Below the pieces are notes generated by a model that saw nothing but the letters and a program-made list of their open reading frames with translations, ran no database searches and was not told the DNA's origin. A stretch of 64,000 nucleotides of DNA from JALUZX01 sp964561605. Its GTDB lineage: Bacteria > Planctomycetota > UBA1135 > JALUZX01. Location of the stretch: contig CAZLQD010000008.1 of assembly GCA_964561605.1 (NCBI GenBank), forward strand, positions 1 through 64,000, read 5' to 3'. Positions 26,045 through 34,121 of this stretch are shown in pieces. The translations under genes were made by a program, and so were the position numbers. How positions within the stretch are numbered: the stretch's first letter is position 1; each line of letters starts with the position of its first letter.

Positions 26045-27769
26045 TCAGCGGGAGAAGAGGAAGGCCAGGAGCCCCGAGAGGAGGAACTGTCCGTCCACGA
26101 CCACTTCGAAGAGCACGCCCCGGGGCAGCCTCCGGCGGCGGAAGAGGTGGAGGCAGAGAAGCACGTAGGCCGCAAGGGGAACCAGGAACCAGGGGCGGCC
26201 CGGGTAGGGGGAGAGGAGGGAGGCCAGGACGAGGATGCAGAGGAAGGCCGCCGAGACGAAGAGGACCCGGTCGGTGGCCTTCCTTCCCAGCAGGAGGGGC
26301 AGGGTCTCCTTACCTACGATCCGGTCTCCCTCCAGGTCCTTGACATCGTAGACGATAGACCGGATGAGAACCAGGACGAAGGCCAACAGGAAGACCCGGG
26401 CCGCCGGCGCCCAGGGGACCTTTCCCCAGGCCATCACGGGGAGGAGGACCGAGACGGTCGCCCAGGCCAGGGCCAGGAAGAGATCCTTCGAGGCGGGGAT
26501 CTCCTTGACCTTCTTGAACCCCACCCGGCGGGCCAGCCAGCCCGGCAGGAGCCTGAAGTTGTAGCTCACTCCCGCAACGAGTGAGAGGAGGGCCAGGAGG
26601 AAGGGGGCCGTTCCCAGGGGAGCCGCCAGGGCGAGGGTGCCGGCCCCCGAGAGGAGGGCCGCACCCAGGAAGAGGGCCGGGTGGCGCTCCAGGAGGCGCA
26701 TCCTCCTGGGGTCGTTGATCCTGGCGGCCTGCCTGTCGGTGAACCGGTTGAGCAGGTGCATGGAGACCACGTAGAGGAAGGGCACCAGGAGGAAGTTCCA
26801 GGTGACCGGAACCTGGAGGATGTGGAGGGCGGAGTAGGCCAGGGCGGCGCTTCCCGCCCCGATGTAGAGGTAGCTGTGGACCCCGAAGGCGAGGATCCTC
26901 CTCAGGGTCTTCATGGGAAGGGATCCCGCCTCGAGGATTCGTTCCGCCTCGTCCACGACGGAGCGGAAGACCCAGTTGGGAGTGCTTGCCCCGGCGGTGA
27001 CCCCCACGGTCTTGAACCCGGCGAGCATCTTCCGGTTCAGCTCGTCGGCGGTCTCGATGTGGAAGGCCGGGACTCCTTCCTCCCGGGCGATCTGGGCCAA
27101 CCGGACCGTATTGGCGCTGTGTTTTCCTCCCACCACCAGGATCGCGTCCACCTCCCCGGCGAGGGCCCGCACCTCGGCCTGGCGCTCGTCCGTGGCGGAA
27201 CAGACGGTGTCGAAGATTTCCGCCTTGGGAAACCGGCGGCGGATCAGGGGCTCCAATTCGGTGAAGCGCTTCCGGCTCTGGGTGGTCTGGGCGACGACGC
27301 AGACCCTCTCCATGGCGGGGAGGGCCTCCAGGTCCTCCGGGGAGGAGATCACGTGCCCCTTTCCGCGGGCGTATCCCAGGAGACCGACGACCTCGGCGTG
27401 GCCCGGGTCCCCCAGGATGAGGATCTCCTCTCCCCGGGCGGCGTGGCGCTCCACGATCCGCTGGGCCTTCCTCACGTGGGGGCAGGTCAGGTCCATCACC
27501 TGGAGCCCCGGCTTCTTCAGGGCCTCCTTGATCTCGGGAGGGACCCCGTGGGCCCTGAGGCAGACCACCCCTTCCCGGGCCTCCTCGGGGGAGGAGAGGA
27601 TCTTCACCCGGCGGGCGGCGAGCATCTCCATGGCCTGGTGGTTGTGGACCAGGGGGCCCAGGACGGAGATCTCCCCTTCCGAGGTCCGCGCCGCTTCGAG
27701 GACGGCCTTCATGGCCCGGCGGACGCCCATGCAGAAGCCTGCCGTCCTGGCAACTTTCACCCGTTTCAT
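26045..27769 (-). CDS. ispH: IspH-UbiA fusion: HMBPP reductase joined to a prenyltransferase-like domain
   Basis: A 574-residue fusion. Residues 1-285 are IspH, the last enzyme of the MEP isoprenoid pathway, which reduces HMBPP to IPP and DMAPP with a 4Fe-4S cluster. The three cluster cysteines are Cys13 (GFCMGV), Cys96 (LTCPHV) and Cys190 (DTVCSAT). The proton-relay Glu126 (GHAEVVG) and ASTPNW are also kept. Residues 290-574 are a polytopic UbiA-like domain whose second Asp-rich motif is intact (YDVKDLEGDRIVG, 474-486), while the first is altered (NRFTD at 341-345). The ATG at 27769 is preferred, with AAGGTGG upstream and a standard IspH N-terminus, over a TTG at 27805. Confidence 0.9.
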   Translation of the reverse strand: MKRVKVARTAGFCMGVRRAMKAVLEAARTSEGEISVLGPLVHNHQAMEMLAARRVKILSSPEEAREGVVCLRAHGVPPEIKEALKKPGLQVMDLTCPHVRKAQRIVERHAARGEEILILGDPGHAEVVGLLGYARGKGHVISSPEDLEALPAMERVCVVAQTTQSRKRFTELEPLIRRRFPKAEIFDTVCSATDERQAEVRALAGEVDAILVVGGKHSANTVRLAQIAREEGVPAFHIETADELNRKMLAGFKTVGVTAGASTPNWVFRSVVDEAERILEAGSLPMKTLRRILAFGVHSYLYIGAGSAALAYSALHILQVPVTWNFLLVPFLYVVSMHLLNRFTDRQAARINDPRRMRLLERHPALFLGAALLSGAGTLALAAPLGTAPFLLALLSLVAGVSYNFRLLPGWLARRVGFKKVKEIPASKDLFLALAWATVSVLLPVMAWGKVPWAPAARVFLLAFVLVLIRSIVYDVKDLEGDRIVGKETLPLLLGRKATDRVLFVSAAFLCILVLASLLSPYPGRPWFLVPLAAYVLLCLHLFRRRRLPRGVLFEVVVDGQFLLSGLLAFLFSR

Positions 27770-27952
27770 GGCCACCTTGATGGTCCGCCTTCCCGGGGGT
27801 TTCAACCTGGTCAGCCGGGGGCCGGGGCTCCCGCCGGCGATGGCCGGGCATTGTAGGGACCTGGCAGGGGCGGGACCACGGGTGCCCTCCTCCCCGGCCT
27901 GGGCGTCGAAGGGGGAATCTCTCCAGGGGGGTGAAAAGGAAGAGAGGGAAAA

Positions 27953-28029
27953 TGGTGGGCGATGCTGGGCTTGAACCAGCGACCTCCAGCTTGTCGAGCT
28001 GGCGCTCTAGCCAACTGAGCTAATCGCCC
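27953..28029 (-). tRNA. tRNA-Val (anticodon GAC)
   Basis: A 77-base cloverleaf on the minus strand. The acceptor arms GGGCGAT/ATCGCCC pair perfectly, the anticodon arms CCAGC/GCTGG pair perfectly around the loop TCGACAA, and the T arms GCTGG/CCAGC pair perfectly with loop TTCAAGC. A73 and the CCA end are encoded, followed by TTTT. The anticodon GAC and A73 fit valine. Position 33, nearly always U in elongator tRNAs, reads C. Confidence 0.93.
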
Positions 28030-28455
28030 ACGTAGGGACTCGTCCTTCCGAAGGGAGGGAAAGTATAACCAGGCCTCTCTTCCTGGCAAGAGGGTTTTCC
28101 CTCCCCAGGAGGGAGGCCTTTTCTCCTTCCGGCGGGCCTTCTCTCCTTCCCGGGCGAGGGGATTTGCGGGCCTTTTCCCGGGACCCCCTCTTCCTCGCCC
28201 GGGCTCCATCGCCTCCTGGCCGGGTCCCCTGGTGCCGGGCCGGCCGCCCCGCTCCAGGAAGGCCTTGGTTCTCCGGGAGGACCCCGTTCCTTCGAGAAGG
28301 CGGAGATTTCTCCGGGAAGGAGGGTCCCCGGGCCGGGGAAGGCCGGTCCTAATCCGCCTGCTCCAAAAGGGTTGGCCCTTTCCGGTACCCTCCCCGGAGG
28401 GCCCGGCGCCTTGGGGGCTTGCAGGCTCGGTTCCCGGGGGCATCCTGGGTTCGCC
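28030..28455. other. Intergenic region between tRNA-Val and the DUF432-like gene
   Basis: This 426-base divergent gap holds the tRNA promoter on the minus strand. The rest is GC-rich with short purine and pyrimidine runs. I see no credible open frame, RNA gene or clear promoter for the rightward operon, although it must start in or near this gap. Confidence 0.5.
28062..28089 (-). promoter_or_regulatory. Sigma-70-type promoter for tRNA-Val
   Basis: On the minus strand, TTGCCA (28084-28089) and TATACT (28062-28067) are 16 bases apart and sit about 33 bases ahead of the tRNA 5' end. Both boxes are close to the consensus, and they stand out in an otherwise GC-rich gap. Confidence 0.7.
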
Positions 28456-29133
28456 ATGGAAACGCCCCAACCCCACCCTTCCCGCACCCTGGTGAGGCCC
28501 CTTCCCCTGGGAGGGGCCCTTCGGCTCGACAGGGGGGACCTGTCTCTCCTCCTGGAGAGCCAGGGGGGGCAGTGCAGGATGGTGAAGGTCCAGGACGGAC
28601 GGCCCGTGAAGGAACTCCTCCTGGGCATCGGTGGCCGGGGAGAGGTCTACTTGGAGGTCTTTCCTCCCGAAAGGCCCCTGGTCCTGGAGCTCGAACCCCA
28701 GGTGGCCCTGGGCCCCGGGGGATGGCTCAAGGGGTACGTCCTGGTCCCCCTGGGATGGCGGGTCTGGATCGGCACGGGGAAGGGGCCGGCCAGGTTCCTG
28801 GAGAAGCTCCCGCCGCCGGGGCTCAAGCTCTCCTTCCTGGGGAATTCGGGCAAGGGATACGTTCACCCGTTCCAGGCCCGCCTTCTCTCCAGGCGCCCCT
28901 TTCCCCGCGATCCCTCCGGATCGGCCGTCCTGGCCGTCCACATGGTGAACCGGGAGAGGGAGTGGGTGGACCTGTCCAGGATCTACCTGCCTCTTTTCAA
29001 GGCCGGGGTCCGGCGCACCGGGGAGATCTTCGTGATCGACCCGGTGCGGGTGGTTCTTTCCGGCCGGGGGGCCACCCTCCAGATGCGCTCCATGGAAAGA
29101 GGGGGCCTTCCCGCCAGGGAGGCGGCTTCGTGA
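28456..29133 (+). CDS. Conserved hypothetical protein, DUF432-like
   Basis: A 225-residue soluble protein, no signal peptide. The ATG at 28456 is chosen because the upstream frame is low-complexity. The pattern LGGALRLDRGDLSLLLES, VFPPERPLVLELEPQVAL and VDLSRIYLPLFKAGVRRTGE resembles DUF432 proteins, which are beta-rich and of unknown function; this assignment is tentative. It overlaps the next gene by GTGA, so the two products may work together at the envelope. Confidence 0.55.
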   Translation: METPQPHPSRTLVRPLPLGGALRLDRGDLSLLLESQGGQCRMVKVQDGRPVKELLLGIGGRGEVYLEVFPPERPLVLELEPQVALGPGGWLKGYVLVPLGWRVWIGTGKGPARFLEKLPPPGLKLSFLGNSGKGYVHPFQARLLSRRPFPRDPSGSAVLAVHMVNREREWVDLSRIYLPLFKAGVRRTGEIFVIDPVRVVLSGRGATLQMRSMERGGLPAREAAS

Positions 29134-30701
29134 GGAAGGCCTGGTTCCTCTTTCTGGGGGTCTTGCTCCCCTCTTGCGTCTCCTCCGGACCCGACCCCTT
29201 CCTGGTGGACGTGCAGGAACGGACCCAGAAACTGGAGGTCCTCCTCCAGGGGGAGAAGAAGGCCCGGGAGAGACTCTCCCGGCGGGTCACGGAGATCCAG
29301 GATTCCCTGGCCGCTCTCCAGGAGAAGCTGGACCGGAACCTCTCCCGGGTCCTCTCCTTCGAGGAGGAGGGGAAGAAGGAGAGGGTCGCCGGCCTGGGGC
29401 GGTTGGAATCCCGGATGGAGGAACTCCGGGCGGGGACGGCCAAGGTTTTCCGGGATCTCTACCTCCAGGTGAAGACCGCCCTTTCCGGCCTGGCCAGGGT
29501 GGAGAAGTCCCTTGGAGCCTTCGAGGCCGCCCGGAAGGAGACGGAAAAGAAGGTCTCCGCCGGCCTGGATGCGACGCGGAATCTCGCGGCCGGGGTGGAG
29601 GCCCTGGGGGACGGCCTCCGCTCCCTGGAAGAAGGGGCGGCCCGGGCCGGAAGGGAGCGTGCCGGGATCCTGGCCGAGTTGGGGAGGCTGGAAAAGACCC
29701 TCAGGACCCTTCCGGCGAAATTTCCCAGGATCCCTGAACCCGTAAATCCTCTTCCGGAGTGGAAGGCCCTGGCCGCCTCCCTGGAGAAGCGACTCGCTTC
29801 CCTGGAGGCCTCCCTGGGGGAACTCGAGCGCCTTTGGGCGGAGGACCTCAAGGGCCTCCTTGCAGGGGTGGAAGACTCCCTCCGGAAGGACAGGGGGAGA
29901 TGGAAGGCCCTTGCGGCGCGGCTCGAGGCGATGGAGGTCCGCCTGGGGAAGATCGGGGCCCCTTCCCGGGCTCCCGCCTCCGAGCCCTTCCGGGGGAAGG
30001 CGGGGGCTTCCTCCAGGCCCGGCGGGAAGGCTCTTCCCCGGCCCTCCACCGCTTCCGCCCGGGAAGGGGGGCCCTCCAGGGGGAGGGGAGAGGTCCCTCC
30101 TCCCCCTACCCGGGTCCCTCCTTCCTCGATTACGGTGGAGGGTGAGCGGGCCTGGGACCCGGTGACGGGCTTGGGGGCTGCCTCCTGGCCCTGGTTGCTG
30201 GGAATGGGGGCCTTCCTCTTCTTTCTCCTGGTCTGGGCCTTGAAGGGAGGGAACGGGGAGGAAAGGGGGGATCTCCCGGTACGGGACGAGGAGGGTCCTC
30301 CTCTCAGGGCGATGGAGGGAAGCCGGGAAGGAGGGGATGGAGGAGGAAAAGAATCTCCCGCCAGGTCTCCTTCCCGGGAGGATCCTTCCCTCGGGGAAGG
30401 AAGGCCTGTGCTCTCCTCCCGGGTCCGGGCCGGAGAGGTTCCCCCTCCCGGCGACCCCGGGGAAAAGCCTCCCTCCAGGATCCTGGTGGAGATTCCCCTG
30501 GGCCGGGAGGCCGGGGAAGAGGATGCCCTGGTCCGCCGGGCGTTGAAGCTCCTGGAGGTCTCACCCCTTTGTTTGGCCGATCCTCCCGTCCAGGTCGAGC
30601 CCGACCGGGCCTCCGGGAAGATCCGGGTCTCCTTCTGGGTGCCCGGGTTCGCCCTTCCCGAAGAGATCCAGGAGCTTGCTTCCCGGTTGGAAAGGCTGTA
30701 G
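29130..30701 (+). CDS. Coiled-coil lipoprotein with an internal membrane helix
   Basis: A 523-residue protein starting at GTG 29130, overlapping the previous stop by GTGA. The N-terminus is a lipoprotein signal (RKAWFLFLGVLLPSC, Cys about residue 16). Residues 30-290 are a long heptad-rich coiled coil. Residues 295-345 are Pro/Ser/Gly-rich. A membrane helix follows (WPWLLGMGAFLFFLLVWALK, about residues 350-369), then a low-complexity linker and a small folded C-terminal domain (about 455-523). This two-anchor layout could span or tether membranes. No family is recognised. Confidence 0.65.
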   Translation: MRKAWFLFLGVLLPSCVSSGPDPFLVDVQERTQKLEVLLQGEKKARERLSRRVTEIQDSLAALQEKLDRNLSRVLSFEEEGKKERVAGLGRLESRMEELRAGTAKVFRDLYLQVKTALSGLARVEKSLGAFEAARKETEKKVSAGLDATRNLAAGVEALGDGLRSLEEGAARAGRERAGILAELGRLEKTLRTLPAKFPRIPEPVNPLPEWKALAASLEKRLASLEASLGELERLWAEDLKGLLAGVEDSLRKDRGRWKALAARLEAMEVRLGKIGAPSRAPASEPFRGKAGASSRPGGKALPRPSTASAREGGPSRGRGEVPPPPTRVPPSSITVEGERAWDPVTGLGAASWPWLLGMGAFLFFLLVWALKGGNGEERGDLPVRDEEGPPLRAMEGSREGGDGGGKESPARSPSREDPSLGEGRPVLSSRVRAGEVPPPGDPGEKPPSRILVEIPLGREAGEEDALVRRALKLLEVSPLCLADPPVQVEPDRASGKIRVSFWVPGFALPEEIQELASRLERL

Positions 30702-30732
30702 AGCCTCTCCCTCTCGAGACGAAGGGAGTGGC

Positions 30733-31515
30733 ATGCATCCTCTTGCGAGTATCGTGATCCTGGCGGTGGTCCAGGGATTGACCGAGTTCCTTCCCGTCTC
30801 CAGCTCGGGCCACCTGGAGATCCTGCGGGCCTTGACGGGACTGGAGGGCGATGCCGTGACCTTGGAAGTGGCCCTCCATCTGGGCACCTTCCTGGCGGTC
30901 CTCCTCTTTTTCCGGCGGCGGATCGGGGAGCTTCTCCTCCAGGCCTGGAAGGGAGAAGGAAAGGGGCGGCTCTGGCTCCTGGCCGTCGTGGTGGGGTCCG
31001 TGCCTGCCGGCCTGGCCGGGGTCTTCCTCAAGGACTGGTTCGAAGAGGCCTTCCAGAGCCTCCTCGTGGTTGGGATCTGCCTGGCCGTGACCGGCCTGGG
31101 GCTTCTCTTCCTCGGGGGGCCCCCCAAGGGGAAGGCCCGGAAGGAGCCGGGTCTCTTCCATGCCGTCCTTGTGGGCGTCGCCCAGGCCTTCGCCATCCTT
31201 CCGGGGATCTCCCGATCGGGATCCACCATCGTGGCGGGTATGCGGTCCGGCCTGGACAGGAGGACTGCCGGGGAGTTTTCTTTTTTCCTCTCTCTGCCCG
31301 CCGTGGGGGGGGCGGTCCTCCTTCAAGTCCTCCATGCAGGGAAGACCCAGAATCCCCTCTGGTACATGTTCGTCGGCGTGGCCGTCTCGGCCCTGGTGGG
31401 CTACCTCTCCCTGGGCTTTCTCATGTGGATCCTGGACAAGGGGCGCCTCAGGGTCTTCGGTCCCTGGTGCCTGGCCGCCTCGGCCTCGGCCTTTCTACTC
31501 TACTTCCTGGCCTGA
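30733..31515 (+). CDS. uppP: Undecaprenyl-diphosphate phosphatase
   Basis: A 260-residue polytopic protein of the BacA/UppP family, which recycles the lipid carrier for peptidoglycan and O-antigen by removing one phosphate. The two family signatures are present: QGLTEFLPVSSSGHLEIL near the N-terminus and LPGISRSGSTIVAGM (with the catalytic-type RSGST) in the middle. GAAGGGAG precedes the ATG at 30733. It follows the coiled-coil lipoprotein by 31 bases. Bacitracin resistance is a known side effect of this family. Confidence 0.94.
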   Translation: MHPLASIVILAVVQGLTEFLPVSSSGHLEILRALTGLEGDAVTLEVALHLGTFLAVLLFFRRRIGELLLQAWKGEGKGRLWLLAVVVGSVPAGLAGVFLKDWFEEAFQSLLVVGICLAVTGLGLLFLGGPPKGKARKEPGLFHAVLVGVAQAFAILPGISRSGSTIVAGMRSGLDRRTAGEFSFFLSLPAVGGAVLLQVLHAGKTQNPLWYMFVGVAVSALVGYLSLGFLMWILDKGRLRVFGPWCLAASASAFLLYFLA

Positions 31516-31526
31516 AGGCCCGGGGG

Positions 31527-32597
31527 TCAGGTGTCCAGGGAGAGCTTCCTCCTGAGCCGGTTGATCGCCTCCTGGCCCCGGCGGCCGGGGCAGGCCGTGT
31601 TCTTGAGCTCCCTGTGGGTGTAGATCCGGCTTGCCGGAATCTTGTAGCGCTTCATCAGGTAGCGCAGGAGCTTTTCCAGGCCCCGCATCTGGGCGGGCGG
31701 GGGGGTGTGGCCCTGGAAGTCTCCGAGGAGGCAGATTCCGATGTTTCCCTTGTTGAGGGCGTGGTTGCCGGCGTGGGCCCCTTGGTAACGGAGACTCCGT
31801 CCCTCCCAGATCCCTCCTGCAGGATCCACGAAGAAGTGGTATCCCACGTCGGCCCAGCCTTCGCCGTTGGTGTACTTGTGCTTGTGGTTCTTCTGGATGG
31901 CCCGGATCTGGGCGCGCACGCCGCTCCAGGAGGGATCGGGGCATGGGAATCCGCTGTGGTGGATGGTGATCCGGTAGGCCCTGCCCATGGGGCGGACCTT
32001 CGACAGGTCCGTCGGGCGGGCGCCCCATTCCCGGCGCGTGTGGATCTTCAGGGCCGCCGGGGCAGGGTGGGCCTTCTTCTTTCCGAAGGTGGTCTTCCTT
32101 CCCAGGGAGAGGTCTTCCTTGAAGGAACGGAGCCTGGCCAGGAGGGCCGGATCCATGGTCTCCTTCCGGGCCTGTTCCAGGCTCCATCGGGCCCTGCCTG
32201 GGAGTTCCAGGGCGGAGAAGGCCAGGGCCTTGCCGTACCAGGCCACGGCCTCCTGTTCCTTGGAGAGCCCCGGAAGCAGAAGGGCCTGGTCCAGCTCCTC
32301 CTTCGCCCTGTCGGGTCGCCTGACTCTGAGGTAGAGGAAGGCCCTCCTCACCCTGGTCCGGAAGGAGGGAGGTTCCTTTCCCAGGCTTTCCAGCTCCTTC
32401 CAGTTCGTCGGGGATCCCGGGGCTTCCAGGCGGTTCAGGTCAGGTGCGGGAGACCAGGCGGCCCTCTCCCCTCCCTGGCCGAGCCACTGGTCCGGGTTCC
32501 TTCCCGGGCTCTGGCAAGAAGGAAAGAGAAGAAGGGCTCCCGCCAGGAGCGCCCAAGCCGGGGGCAGGGAAGACAGGAACTTGGTGAAACCGCCCAT
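31527..32597 (-). CDS. Lipoprotein N-acetylmuramoyl-L-alanine amidase (PGRP/Amidase_2)
   Basis: A 356-residue protein. The ATG at 32597 has GGAGG six bases upstream and begins a lipoprotein signal (lipobox LFPSC). Residues 90-165 are helical and TPR-like. Residues 185-350 are the zinc amidase domain with YRITIHHSGF (first zinc His and general context), YHFFVDPAGGIWEGR, AHAGNHALNKGNIGICLLGD and KNTACPG (Cys in the place of the last zinc ligand, as in PGRPs). It cleaves the bond between MurNAc and the stem peptide in the periplasm. It converges with uppP, 11 bases away. Confidence 0.88.
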   Translation of the reverse strand: MGGFTKFLSSLPPAWALLAGALLLFPSCQSPGRNPDQWLGQGGERAAWSPAPDLNRLEAPGSPTNWKELESLGKEPPSFRTRVRRAFLYLRVRRPDRAKEELDQALLLPGLSKEQEAVAWYGKALAFSALELPGRARWSLEQARKETMDPALLARLRSFKEDLSLGRKTTFGKKKAHPAPAALKIHTRREWGARPTDLSKVRPMGRAYRITIHHSGFPCPDPSWSGVRAQIRAIQKNHKHKYTNGEGWADVGYHFFVDPAGGIWEGRSLRYQGAHAGNHALNKGNIGICLLGDFQGHTPPPAQMRGLEKLLRYLMKRYKIPASRIYTHRELKNTACPGRRGQEAINRLRRKLSLDT

Positions 32598-32831
32598 GCA
32601 ATCCTCCAGGGAGGGGAGTGTATCGGCCCGGTCCTCCCGGGTCCAATCCCGGCCTTCCCGGGCCCGGCGGAAAGATTTTCCCACCCCCCGGGAGGGGCGG
32701 GAAAAATTTCCTCACCTTCCGGGGGACCGGGAGGGCAAAGGGCCCGGGGAAGGTTTCCCCTGGGGCCGGCACTTTCTTTGCAGTAGAAAAGTCCTACCGG
32801 CGGGCTTCCCGGGGCGGGGAAAAAAACGGTC

Positions 32832-34121
32832 ATGAGAATCCGCGATCTGTTCCTCTTGGTCCTGGTCCTCCTCGGCGTGGGCGCCTGGGAGGTCCTGGGC
32901 TTTACCTACTACACCCGGGCCCACCAGGAGGAGCACCGGAGGTTGGGGAACCTCCTCCTCTCCTCGGTGGAGGGGATCCTCCATCTGGCCAGCCGGCGGG
33001 GCATGTATTCCCCCTCGGAGACGGCCCAAGTCCTGGAGGAGAAAGGGAAGAGGCTGGGGATTCTCTTCGTGGGACTCCGGGACGAGAAGGGGAACTGGCT
33101 CGTGAAGGCCGGGAAGGAGGGCCTGCCCGGGGAGGAGGGGGTCTCCTTCACCCGGGTGACCAGGTCCTTCCAACCCAAGAAACCTCAATCCGGCCTGGGG
33201 CAGGGGCCCCCCAGGAGGCCTCCTTGGGCTCCTTCCTGGGAGGGGTGGAAGGAGTTTCCTCCCGGGCCCCTCACCTTGGTCCTGGAGTATCCCAGGAAGG
33301 AACTGGAGGCCCACCTTGCCTGGGGCCTCAGGAAGACCCTCCTGGAGAGCGCCGGGATCGTCCTGGCCCTGGTCTTCTTCTTTCTCTTTCATGCCGGCCG
33401 GGTGGGAGCGGCCCGCCTGGAAGCCCAGATCCAGGCCAGGGACGAGAGGATCCGGTCCATGACCTTCCTGGGGCGGCTTGCGGCGGGGCTGGTCCACGAG
33501 ACCAAGAACCCTCTGGCCTCCATCCGGGGGTTGGCGACCCTCCTCTCCTCGGGGGACCTGGAAGGGCAGGAGGCGAAGGCCGCATTGGCCCGCCTGGTGG
33601 AAGAGGCGGACCGGGCCGTGGCCAGGCTGGACGAATTTCTCCTGGTGAGCAGGCCCTCGGAGCTCAGGCTCGAGGAGACGGACCTGAAGTCCCTCTTGGA
33701 GGAACTGGTGGAGATCGTGGAGCCCGAGATCCAAGGGAAGGGTGCGAGCCTGAGACTCTCGGGGCCTTCCCTCCGGGTCCAGGCGGACCCGGAACAGGCC
33801 CGCCGCCTCTTTCTCAATCTCCTCTTGAACGCCGCCGCCTTCGTCCCGGAAGGAGGAAATGTCCGGGTCCGCCTGGAGAAGACCGGGGAAGGGGGGCGGG
33901 TCGTAGTGGAAGACGACGGACCTGGGGTTCCGAAGGAGATCGAAGAGACTCTCTTCGAGCCCTACGTCTCCCGCCGGCCCGGCGGAAGCGGGCTGGGCCT
34001 GGCCATCTCCAAGAGAATCGCCTTGGAGCACGGCTGGGACCTGAGGCACGAGAGGCCGGCCGGGGGAGGCGCCAGGATGGTGGTGGAATGCCGGAATGCG
34101 GATGAGGGGCCGCGGGTATGA
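32832..34121 (+). CDS. Sensor histidine kinase
   Basis: A 429-residue membrane kinase. A first membrane helix (residues 5-25) and a second (about 178-193) flank a periplasmic sensor domain of unknown ligand. The H-box has His222 in GLVHETKNPLASIRG. The ATPase domain shows the N-box (LLNAAAF), G1 (EDDGPGVP) and G2 (GGSGLGLAISKRI). It overlaps the response regulator by ATGA, so the two form a two-component system of the NtrB/ZraS type driving sigma-54 promoters. Confidence 0.93.
   Translation: MRIRDLFLLVLVLLGVGAWEVLGFTYYTRAHQEEHRRLGNLLLSSVEGILHLASRRGMYSPSETAQVLEEKGKRLGILFVGLRDEKGNWLVKAGKEGLPGEEGVSFTRVTRSFQPKKPQSGLGQGPPRRPPWAPSWEGWKEFPPGPLTLVLEYPRKELEAHLAWGLRKTLLESAGIVLALVFFFLFHAGRVGAARLEAQIQARDERIRSMTFLGRLAAGLVHETKNPLASIRGLATLLSSGDLEGQEAKAALARLVEEADRAVARLDEFLLVSRPSELRLEETDLKSLLEELVEIVEPEIQGKGASLRLSGPSLRVQADPEQARRLFLNLLLNAAAFVPEGGNVRVRLEKTGEGGRVVVEDDGPGVPKEIEETLFEPYVSRRPGGSGLGLAISKRIALEHGWDLRHERPAGGGARMVVECRNADEGPRV

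Noticed and set aside
27770..27805. Upstream TTG start for the IspH-UbiA protein
   Set aside because: The ATG at 27769 has a better ribosome site and gives the standard IspH N-terminus.
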